From the NCBI GenBank assembly GCA_023404805.1, contig JAEYAL010000344.1:1-10126 (forward strand): DNA of 10,126 nucleotides, written 5' to 3'. The DNA is from Actinomycetes bacterium. Its GTDB lineage: Bacteria > Actinomycetota > Thermoleophilia > Solirubrobacterales > Solirubrobacteraceae. The position numbers and the translations under genes were made by a program. Below the pieces are notes generated by a model. The model saw only the letters and a program-made list of their open reading frames with translations. It made no database searches and had not been told where the DNA came from. Numbering within the stretch: position 1 is the stretch's first letter; each line of letters starts with the position of its first letter. Below are positions 1-4,670 of the stretch, piece by piece.

Positions 1-20
1 GATCGGCGGCGAGCTGTACG

Positions 21-43
21 GGCTTCGCCCTCAGGGCGAAGCC
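21..43 (-). terminator. GC-rich perfect hairpin downstream of the transglycosylase gene
   Basis: A perfect 10-bp inverted repeat (GGCTTCGCCC at 21-30, GGGCGAAGCC at 34-43) encloses a TCA triloop. It lies about 60 bases past the stop of the minus-strand lytic transglycosylase gene, where a transcription terminator would be expected. There is no run of T on either side, so it is not a classical intrinsic terminator; U-tract-poor hairpin terminators are often proposed in high-GC actinobacteria. It could equally serve a gene converging from the left, outside the window. Confidence 0.55.
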
Positions 44-104
44 GGACTGCGAGATCGCAGCCAGGGGAGGGACACCCCCGCCCCCGGCGCCCCGTGGTCG
101 CGGA

Positions 105-1211
105 TCAGCCGCCGCCGACGCGGCTGCGCAGCGCTTGCACGTTTTGCACGTACTGCTTGGTGTCGTCGTACATGCCGCGCGAGCGCACGGAGTTGAGACC
201 CTGGTAGTAGCCGGCGATCGCGGTCGCTTCGTCGCCGCCGGTCTCCTTGAGGAGCGCCTTGAGCAGCAGGCTGCCGGCGCGGACGTTCTCGGTAGCTGAG
301 TGGGTCTGCAGCGGCGTGGTGGCCTGGGTCTTGTTGATCCAGTCCCACGTGCCGGGCATGATCTGCATCACGCCGCGCGCGCCGGTCGACGACACGAGCG
401 CGTTGTTGTTGCCGCTCTCCTGCCAGGCGATCGCGGCCGCGAGGTTGCCGGGCACGCCGTGCTGCGCGGCGATCGACGCGATCTGCGACGACGACAGCCG
501 CTCGGAGCTGTTGCCCGCGCCGCCGCCGGAATACGCCGATGCGCCCTCGGGGCCGGTCGACGCCGACGTGGTGCTGGCCGTCTTCGACACCGCCGAAGTG
601 CTGGCGGTGCTCACCGGAACGCTCGCGGGGGCAGGCGTGGCCGTGGTGCCAGGCGCGGGTGCGCGCAGCGAGGTGCCGGAGTAGATGAGGTTCGGGTTGG
701 CGATGCCGTTCGCTGCCGCGAGCGCCTGCAGCGAGACGCCGAGGCGGGCGGCGATGGCCGACAGCGTGTCGCCCTGGCTGACGTGGTGGCTCGAGCCGCC
801 GCCCGAAGACGACGACGAGCCTGAGCCGCCGGCAGACGACCCGCTCGAGCTCGTGCTGGAGGAGCTGCTGCCAGCGGCGGCCTCGCGGGCCGCGCGTGCG
901 GAGCCCGGGATCGGCGTCGACGATGTCGAGTAGCCCTTCGTCTGGCCGTCCGTCGAGGTGTACGCGCCGTCGGCGGGCGGGACCTGCAGGACCTGGCCAG
1001 CGACGATGTTCGCGTTCCACTCCAGACCGTTGGCGGCCGCGAGGCGCGCTACCTGCATGCCGTTGGCGGCGGCGATGCTGCTCAGCGTCTCGCCGGGCGT
1101 GACCTGGTGGATCGGGTAGGCCGCCACGCTGCTCGGAGCGATCGCGGCTGCGGCGATCGCCGGAAGAAGGAGGCGGCGGAACGGGACTCGGGATGCCTGA
1201 CGAATGGACAC
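105..1211 (-). CDS. secreted LysM-LysM lytic transglycosylase (SLT domain)
   Basis: This 368-residue exported protein should bind and cleave peptidoglycan outside the membrane. Residues 1-31 form a signal peptide: an Arg-rich start (RVPFRR), an Ala-rich hydrophobic core and a likely cut after SVAA. LysM domain 1 spans about 34-77 (HQVTPGETLSSIA) and LysM domain 2 about 142-184 (HHVSQGDTLSAIA). They are joined by a low-complexity Ser/Gly linker (about 114-141), and a second Ser/Thr/Ala/Pro linker (about 187-240) leads to the catalytic domain at about 241-365. That domain shows the ES motif with catalytic Glu265 (AWQES), GVMQIMP at 280-286 and AGYYQG at 333-338, all typical of the soluble lytic transglycosylase (Slt70-like) fold. 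The start is GTG at 1211; no other in-frame start lies close upstream and no strong Shine-Dalgarno is visible. The cupin gene ends 95 bases upstream. Family assignment is firm; the role in growth, division or resuscitation is not determinable. Confidence 0.93.
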   Translation of the reverse strand: MSIRQASRVPFRRLLLPAIAAAAIAPSSVAAYPIHQVTPGETLSSIAAANGMQVARLAAANGLEWNANIVAGQVLQVPPADGAYTSTDGQTKGYSTSSTPIPGSARAAREAAAGSSSSSTSSSGSSAGGSGSSSSSGGGSSHHVSQGDTLSAIAARLGVSLQALAAANGIANPNLIYSGTSLRAPAPGTTATPAPASVPVSTASTSAVSKTASTTSASTGPEGASAYSGGGAGNSSERLSSSQIASIAAQHGVPGNLAAAIAWQESGNNNALVSSTGARGVMQIMPGTWDWINKTQATTPLQTHSATENVRAGSLLLKALLKETGGDEATAIAGYYQGLNSVRSRGMYDDTKQYVQNVQALRSRVGGG

Positions 1212-1242
1212 GCCATCAGTGGTACCGAGACCGTCGACGCGG

Positions 1243-1290
1243 CCTGCACCCTCTCCTGCAAGGGCGCCGGGTTGAACGCGATCTTGCAGG
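1243..1290. promoter_or_regulatory. paired TGCAGG motifs upstream of the transglycosylase gene
   Basis: The 95-base gap between the cupin stop and the transglycosylase start holds a perfect 8-bp inverted repeat, CCTGCAAG (1255-1262) and CTTGCAGG (1283-1290), with 20 bases between the arms. A further direct CCTGCA copy lies at 1243-1248. Each arm is close to self-complementary (CYTGCARG). The layout could be a protein-binding site or the stem of an RNA leader for the minus-strand gene. Actinobacterial cell-wall hydrolase genes are often controlled by c-di-AMP (ydaO) riboswitches, but the gap is short and I do not recognise that motif here. Function is unproven. Confidence 0.35.
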
Positions 1291-1306
1291 CCGACCGCGG
1301 GGCGCG

Positions 1307-1714
1307 CTAGGTGCCGGGGCGCGGGTGCCCGCCGGGGGCTGGTTTGCCGTCACGCGGGACGTAGCCGCCCTTGCCGCCGACGGCGACGAACACGGCGTCG
1401 CCCTCTCCCACGCTCTTGAGCTGGCGGATCGTCGACGGCGCGACCCAGACCACGCCGCCGGCGTCGACGCGGTGCGTCGTGCCGTCGCCAAACGTGAACT
1501 CGATCGAGCCCTGGTGCACGAAGTAGAGCTCTTCCTGCTCCTCGTGCGAGTGGTTGCGCGTCGGATAGTCCGGCGGCAGCACCACGGCGTTGGCGCCGAA
1601 CGCCGTCAGCCCCATCGGGACGCGGATCTTGCGGAAGCCGTAGCCCTCACCGAGACGGTCGAGGCTGCTGACGCTGTAGCCGGGGCCAGTGGTGACGTCG
1701 GGCTCAGGCGACAT
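1307..1714 (-). CDS. single-domain cupin protein
   Basis: A 135-residue small beta-barrel protein of the cupin superfamily, probably cytosolic. Cupin motif 1 is clear: His55, His57 and Glu61/Glu62 followed by Gly69 (NHSHEEQEELYFVHQG). In motif 2 (about 86-98, GGVVWVAPSTIRQ) the usual metal-binding His is replaced by Gln98, preceded by Arg97, so the metal site has at most three standard ligands. The length is normal for one conserved barrel, and the C-terminus is a Gly/Pro-rich tail. The ATG lies 5 bases after the stop of the SCP2-like gene, so the two are almost certainly co-transcribed and perhaps translationally coupled, since no strong ribosome site is visible. Proteins of this type include sugar-phosphate isomerases, small-molecule sensors and dioxygenase-like enzymes; the sequence does not decide between them. 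Confidence 0.85.
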   Translation of the reverse strand: MSPEPDVTTGPGYSVSSLDRLGEGYGFRKIRVPMGLTAFGANAVVLPPDYPTRNHSHEEQEELYFVHQGSIEFTFGDGTTHRVDAGGVVWVAPSTIRQLKSVGEGDAVFVAVGGKGGYVPRDGKPAPGGHPRPGT

Positions 1715-1719
1715 GCGGC

Positions 1720-2100
1720 TCAGCCGTGGCGGCGGGCCGCGACGCGCTTGTCGTGGCGCTCGACGACGTTCAAGATCAGTTTGAGGATCTGCGGCGGCCC
1801 GGCGACGTGGGCGTGGCCGGCGACGAAGGCCTCGCGCCAGAGGGCGACGGTGCCCTTCTCCGCCAGCGTGTTGAAATGCGGGCGGGTGACACCGAGCATG
1901 ATCTTCGCGTCGCTGCCCATGCCCTTTTCGATGTTGGGCGGCGCGTCGGTGCCGGTGAGCTCGACCCGGTAGAGCTGCTTGTCGCCTCGGCCGCGCAGCT
2001 CGAGCTGGAACACGAGCGGCAGCTTCTTCAGGGCCGGGAGCTCAGCGAGCATCCGCTCGACCGCCTGCTCGATCAGATCGCGGGTCTCGTTCGCCGACAT
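1720..2100 (-). CDS. SCP2 sterol-binding-domain protein
   Basis: A 126-residue protein resembling the SCP2 (sterol carrier protein 2) fold, which forms a hydrophobic pocket for lipids or acyl chains. Visible family features are the N-terminal helix (about 3-21), the FQLELRGRGDKQLYRVEL strand pair (about 31-48), an acidic D-A-K-I-M-L-G segment (64-70) and the closing part with a G-x-A/V-x-V-x-G-P-P pattern (about 95-103) followed by a helix. It is a stand-alone domain with no signal peptide, so presumably cytosolic. The reading frame is open far upstream, but the family match begins at the ATG at 2100, preceded by AGGA (2110-2113) at a 9-base spacing; the upstream extension is a shadow of phzF. 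It is the first gene of a two-gene unit with the cupin. Ligand unknown. Confidence 0.82.
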   Translation of the reverse strand: MSANETRDLIEQAVERMLAELPALKKLPLVFQLELRGRGDKQLYRVELTGTDAPPNIEKGMGSDAKIMLGVTRPHFNTLAEKGTVALWREAFVAGHAHVAGPPQILKLILNVVERHDKRVAARRHG

Positions 2101-2160
2101 GCGACGTGATCCTAAACGACCGCGCAATGGTGGCTCGGTCGTGAACGCCCGGAGAACGAT

Positions 2161-2187
2161 CGAGGGCGGCTCTGGGAGCCGCCCTCG
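2161..2187. terminator. perfect 12-bp hairpin with triloop
   Basis: CGAGGGCGGCTC at 2161-2172 and GAGCCGCCCTCG at 2176-2187 form a perfect 12-bp stem around a TGG triloop. No T-run follows on either strand. It lies downstream of phzF and upstream of the SCP2-like gene, both on the minus strand. It may be a U-less terminator stopping phzF read-through or, if the promoter proposed at 2247-2275 is right, a structure in the 5' leader of the SCP2-cupin transcript. The triloop and GC-rich stem match the hairpin at 21-43 in style. Confidence 0.5.
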
Positions 2188-2220
2188 AAGTTGAAACCAC
2201 GTTGGACTGCATCGACACAA

Positions 2221-2266
2221 GACCCGGCGTGTCGATTGCCTGACCAGTTGTATCGATTGTTGGACC
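2221..2266. repeat. three 21-bp-phased direct repeats (GACC ... TCGATTG)
   Basis: GACC occurs at 2221, 2242 and 2263, exactly 21 bases apart. TCGA occurs at 2212, 2232 and 2253, and the two better units share GTCGATTG/ATCGATTG. On the minus strand the two best units read GGTC-N3-CAATCGA-N-AC. A further degenerate TCGATTTTGACC lies at 2282-2293. The 21-bp period equals two helical turns, which would put protein contacts on one face of the DNA. The array overlaps the promoter candidate at 2247-2275. Confidence 0.45.
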
Positions 2267-2275
2267 GATTGACAA
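2247..2275 (-). promoter_or_regulatory. candidate promoter for the SCP2-cupin unit
   Basis: On the minus strand TTGTCA (2275-2270) is followed after 17 bases by TACAAC (2252-2247), a good -35 and a fair -10 box at ideal spacing. It sits in the locally AT-rich part of the intergenic region. Transcription would start near 2240 and give a leader of about 140 bases that contains the 12-bp hairpin. The GGTC repeats lie in the spacer and just downstream of the -10. Confidence 0.4.
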
Positions 2276-2420
2276 GGAAGTTCGATTTTGACCGGACGAA
2301 CGTCCAGGTCTGCCCCTCTGGCCTCATGCTCCGCGGACTGAGCGAGAGCGCAATGGCGCGCCGCCGACAGGCCAGCCGGCCCCGGCCGGACGCCGCCCCG
2401 CCGCTGCTGCTCGCTGCGGT

Positions 2421-3119
2421 TCAGCGCGCGAGCGTGAGCGTCTCGTCGAAGACGACCCGGCCTTGCACGCGCACGCGGCCGTTGCCCATCGGCGACGCGA
2501 GGATCACCGAGCCGCGGCCCTGGCGGATCTCCAGCGGCCCGCCGAGGGCGTCGCACAGCCGCAGCGCTGCCGAGCCGGTGGCTTCGTCTTCCACGATGCC
2601 GTGCTCCTTCACGAAGCTCCTCGCGCGCACGATCCCAGCGGGCTCGTCGATCCACGCCCAGGCGTAGTCGAGCGTGTCGTCCGGCTCGGCGTCGGCATCG
2701 ATCGCGTCGACGTCGTCCGGCGTCGAGAGCGGGCGCAGCCGCCACGGCGGAGCCCATTTCGGCAGCGCGTCGATCCACGCGCCACCGCCATCGAGCCCGC
2801 ACGGGACGACGCCCGCTGGCGGGCGCAGCTGGTGCACGCGGTCGCCGCGCTCCGCGAGCAGCCACGCGGCACCGACGAGCGGGTGCCCGGCCAGGGGCAG
2901 CTCGTGCTCGGGCGTGAAGATCCGCAGCGCGCCGGCCCGTCGGTCGTCGACGAAGACCGTCTCGGAGAACCCGAGCTCGAACGCGATCTCCTGCCGCTCC
3001 TCAGCCGCTGGGCACGCGCCGCCGTCGAGGACGACGCCGAGCGGGTTGCCGTGGCCGCCGCGGTCGTCGCAGAACACGCGCACGACATCGACCTGGAGTC
3101 CGGCAGCCTCAGCACTCAC
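2421..3119 (-). CDS. PhzF-family isomerase/epimerase
   Basis: A 232-residue protein of the PhzF family, cytosolic enzymes with a diaminopimelate-epimerase-like fold that isomerise small metabolites by acid-base chemistry. Characteristic motifs are present: HGNPLGVV near the N-terminus (23-30), FSETVF with the likely catalytic Glu53, ELPLAGHPLVG (73-83) and EDEATGSAA (177-185). The family usually has about 260-300 residues, so this copy is compact, with the loss in the middle and C-terminal half. I chose the GTG at 3119 because the family N-terminus (LQVDVVRVF) starts just after it and AAGGTGG (3125-3131) stands 5 bases upstream. The longer frame to an ATG at 3221 would read back through the divergent SDR promoter region. 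Substrate unknown; nothing nearby indicates phenazine synthesis. Confidence 0.85.
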   Translation of the reverse strand: MSAEAAGLQVDVVRVFCDDRGGHGNPLGVVLDGGACPAAEERQEIAFELGFSETVFVDDRRAGALRIFTPEHELPLAGHPLVGAAWLLAERGDRVHQLRPPAGVVPCGLDGGGAWIDALPKWAPPWRLRPLSTPDDVDAIDADAEPDDTLDYAWAWIDEPAGIVRARSFVKEHGIVEDEATGSAALRLCDALGGPLEIRQGRGSVILASPMGNGRVRVQGRVVFDETLTLAR

Positions 3120-3199
3120 GGGCGCCACCTTAGATGCCGACAGCGCCCAACCTCGCGCGGTATGCGACACGCTTCGTAGCCTTAAGGGTCTGGTTGGCG

Positions 3200-3211
3200 T
3201 ACGGTGCAGCC
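3200..3211 (+). promoter_or_regulatory. leaderless-type -10 box before the SDR gene
   Basis: TACGGT (3200-3205) fits the actinobacterial -10 pattern TANNNT. It lies 6 bases before the ATG at 3212, so transcription would start at or very near the start codon. No Shine-Dalgarno is seen at the proper distance. No convincing -35 is visible. A CCTTAAGG palindrome lies at 3180-3187 in the same 92-base gap shared with divergent phzF. Confidence 0.4.
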
Positions 3212-4024
3212 ATGGCTGCACCCGACCTGTCCACCCAGCACGACCGCTCCGCGCCGCTCGCTGGCCAGCGTCTGCTGGTCCTCGGCGCAGGCACGCGCGA
3301 CGTCCCGATCCCCGAGCCGCCGGTGGGCAACGGCCGCGCGATCGCGATCCTCGCCGCGCGCGACGGCGCGCGCGTCGCCTGCAACGACGTCGAGCCCGCC
3401 CTCGCGCAGCAGACCGCCGACCTGATCACCACCGAAGGCGGCGAGGCCCTTGTGCTCCCCGGCGACGTCGGCGACGCCGAGCGCTGCGAAACCCTGGTGC
3501 AGGAAGCGGCCGAAGCGCTCGGCGGCCTCGACGCGCTCGTCGTCAACCCCGGGATCGGCTGGGGCCTCGGGATCGGCGGCACGTCGACGTCAGACTGGGA
3601 CACGGTGATGGCGGTGAACCTGCGCGCGCCGTTTCTCGCGATCAAGGCCGCGCTGCCGCTGCTCAGCGACGGCGGCTCGATCGTGCTGGTCGGATCGCTC
3701 GCCGGCGACCTCGCGGGCAGCGGCATCCCGTCGTACGACACGAGCAAGGCGGCGCTGCATGGCCTGTGCCGCGCGGCAGCGGCAGAGGCCGCCCCGCTGG
3801 GCGTCCGCGTCAACGTCGTGGCGCCCGGCCTGATCGACACGGTGCTCGGCCGCCTCGCCACGGCGCTGTCGGACGGCAAGCGCGACCACGTCAAGATCCC
3901 GCTGGGCCGCCAGGGCACGGCCTGGGAGGTCGCCGAGGTCGTCACGTTCCTGCTCTCCCCGCGCGCCAGCTACGTGACCGGCCAGGTGATCCGCGTCGAC
4001 GGCGGCCTCGGCACCGGCTTCTGA
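3212..4024 (+). CDS. short-chain dehydrogenase/reductase (SDR) with extended glycine loop
   Basis: A 270-residue NAD(P)-dependent classical SDR oxidoreductase. The Rossmann nucleotide site is LLVLGAG ... VGNGRAIA (21-45): compared with the normal TGxxxGxG it has about nine extra residues (TRDVPIPEPP region) between the first glycines and GNGRAIA, a variant I recall from some SDR subfamilies. Other motifs are normal: VVNPG (110-114, NPG in place of NAG), catalytic Asn136, Ser162, Tyr175 and Lys179 (SYDTSK), APG (204-206), and the C-terminal YVTGQVIRVDGG (254-265). Residue 60 region (CNDVEP) has an Asp where NAD-preferring SDRs do, which hints at NAD rather than NADP. The start at 3212 fits the family N-terminus; an upstream ATG at 3134 would add 26 unsupported residues. 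Substrate unknown. DUF1697 follows after 20 bases. Confidence 0.9.
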   Translation: MAAPDLSTQHDRSAPLAGQRLLVLGAGTRDVPIPEPPVGNGRAIAILAARDGARVACNDVEPALAQQTADLITTEGGEALVLPGDVGDAERCETLVQEAAEALGGLDALVVNPGIGWGLGIGGTSTSDWDTVMAVNLRAPFLAIKAALPLLSDGGSIVLVGSLAGDLAGSGIPSYDTSKAALHGLCRAAAAEAAPLGVRVNVVAPGLIDTVLGRLATALSDGKRDHVKIPLGRQGTAWEVAEVVTFLLSPRASYVTGQVIRVDGGLGTGF

Positions 4025-4032
4025 GGCAGCAT

Positions 4033-4044
4033 TACAGTCGCCGC
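4033..4044 (+). promoter_or_regulatory. leaderless-type -10 box before the DUF1697 gene
   Basis: TACAGT (4033-4038) lies 6 bases before the ATG at 4045, the same arrangement as before the SDR gene. No ribosome-binding site is present at the usual distance. This suggests the DUF1697 gene has its own promoter despite lying only 20 bases after the SDR stop. No clear -35 box is seen. Confidence 0.35.
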
Positions 4045-4566
4045 ATGCGACATGTCGTGCTTCTCCGCGGGATCAACGTCGGCGGGATCAACATCAAGAT
4101 GGCCGACCTCAAAGCCGCGCTGGAGCAAGGCGGCTTTGAGAACGTGAAGACGATCCTCGCCAGCGGCAACGCGCTCGTCGACTCAGATGGCGATGCCGCC
4201 GCCGTGAAGGAGCAGTTCCAGGCCATCCTCCGCGAGCGGTTCGGCTACGACGCGTGGGTGCTCGTCTACGACCAGCCCGCGATCCAGGAGATCGCTGACG
4301 CCTACCCGTGGGATGCGAGCGATGCGGCCAAACAGCCCTACGTGATCTTCTCCGAGGACGGCGTCTCGACCGGCGAGCTGGCCGAAGTCGCCGACCTCGA
4401 CGCATCGGTCGAACGGATCCAGCCAGGCCCGCACCGCGTGCTGTTCTGGGAGGTCGCCAAGGGCGAGACGCTCCACTCCGGGATCGGCAAGGCGTCGTCG
4501 AAAGCGAAGTACAAGCGCACGACGACCACGCGCAACCTGCGCACGGTCTTGAAGCTGCTCGCGTGA
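4045..4566 (+). CDS. DUF1697 family protein
   Basis: A 173-residue protein matching the DUF1697 pattern: VVLLRGINVGG near the N-terminus (4-14), a MADLKAALEQGGF helix (19-31), the TILASGNALV strand (37-45), a central YPW...YVIF segment (87-102) and the C-terminal TTTTRNLRTVLKLL (159-172). The family is widespread in bacteria and of unknown biochemical function. Length is typical and no signal or membrane segment is present. The reading frame is open far upstream through the SDR gene, but the family N-terminus matches the ATG at 4045. It may be co-transcribed with the SDR gene or have its own leaderless promoter. Confidence 0.87.
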   Translation: MRHVVLLRGINVGGINIKMADLKAALEQGGFENVKTILASGNALVDSDGDAAAVKEQFQAILRERFGYDAWVLVYDQPAIQEIADAYPWDASDAAKQPYVIFSEDGVSTGELAEVADLDASVERIQPGPHRVLFWEVAKGETLHSGIGKASSKAKYKRTTTTRNLRTVLKLLA

Positions 4567-4571
4567 GCGGC

Positions 4572-4612
4572 GGCGCAGCGGCGCTCTGCCACTAGGGCGA
4601 GGCGGCTGCGCC
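4572..4612 (+). terminator. possible terminator hairpin after the DUF1697 gene
   Basis: GGCGCAGC (4572-4579) pairs perfectly with GCTGCGCC (4605-4612) around 25 bases that can pair partly (CTC...GAG). It begins 6 bases after the DUF1697 stop and ends before the regulator gene, where a terminator would be expected. There is no U-tract, so the call rests on position and pairing only. Confidence 0.35.
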
Positions 4613-4656
4613 AAACGTTGTCCGTTGGGCCAAAGAGCGCACATGCGCCTGATCCA

Positions 4657-4670
4657 TACGGTTCCCGGCC
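4657..4670 (+). promoter_or_regulatory. leaderless-type -10 box before the transport operon
   Basis: TACGGT (4657-4662) lies 8 bases before the ATG of the GntR regulator. The intervening TTCCCGGCC has no Shine-Dalgarno character, which again suggests a leaderless or near-leaderless start. This would be the main promoter of the whole regulator-transporter operon. Confidence 0.35.

Larger units (their letters stand above)
2101..2420. other. gene-free region of 320 bases upstream of the SCP2-cupin unit
   Basis: No credible gene is present; the small open frames here have no coding character or family resemblance. From about 2190 to 2310 the base composition is markedly richer in A and T than the rest of the window, as expected of a promoter region. 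It holds a sigma70-like promoter candidate on the minus strand, a three-fold 21-bp-phased repeat, a perfect 12-bp hairpin (2161-2187), a 5-bp palindromic site GGACG-AA-CGTCC (2294-2305) and, nearer the phzF stop, CCGGCC-CC-GGCCGG (2376-2389), which might end phzF transcription. Confidence 0.7.

Noticed and set aside
61..104. G/C-block stretch just after the transglycosylase gene as a G-quadruplex or extra terminator.
   Set aside because: The G and C blocks are short and irregular, and simple composition explains them; the hairpin at 21-43 is the stronger structure.
31..1020. A 329-codon minus-strand frame overlapping the lytic transglycosylase gene.
   Set aside because: Arg-rich shadow of the real gene, which has clear signal peptide, LysM and SLT domains in another frame.
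2212..2293. The short repeats as a CRISPR array or a plasmid-type iteron origin.
   Set aside because: Only three imperfect units of 21 bp with no spacers, no cas genes and no replication initiator; a regulatory array fits better.
2042..2327. Small minus-strand frames of 71-77 codons in the intergenic region.
   Set aside because: They run across the AT-rich repeats and hairpin, have no ribosome site or family likeness, and one enters the SCP2 gene out of frame.
1720..2865. A possible long N-terminal extension of the SCP2-like protein.
   Set aside because: The extension runs antisense-frame through phzF and the promoter-like intergenic region, is Arg/Ala-rich, and a ribosome site precedes the ATG at 2100.
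2674..4566. A 630-codon plus-strand frame that includes DUF1697 at its end.
   Set aside because: The first ~457 codons are shadow sequence across phzF and the SDR gene (Arg/Pro/Ser-rich); only the part from the ATG at 4045 has family resemblance, so no fusion is called.
4611..4629. CCAA...TTGG imperfect palindrome upstream of the regulator as an operator.
   Set aside because: Only four bases at each end pair properly; the CGGTAT/ATACCG repeat at 4683-4704 is a much better candidate.
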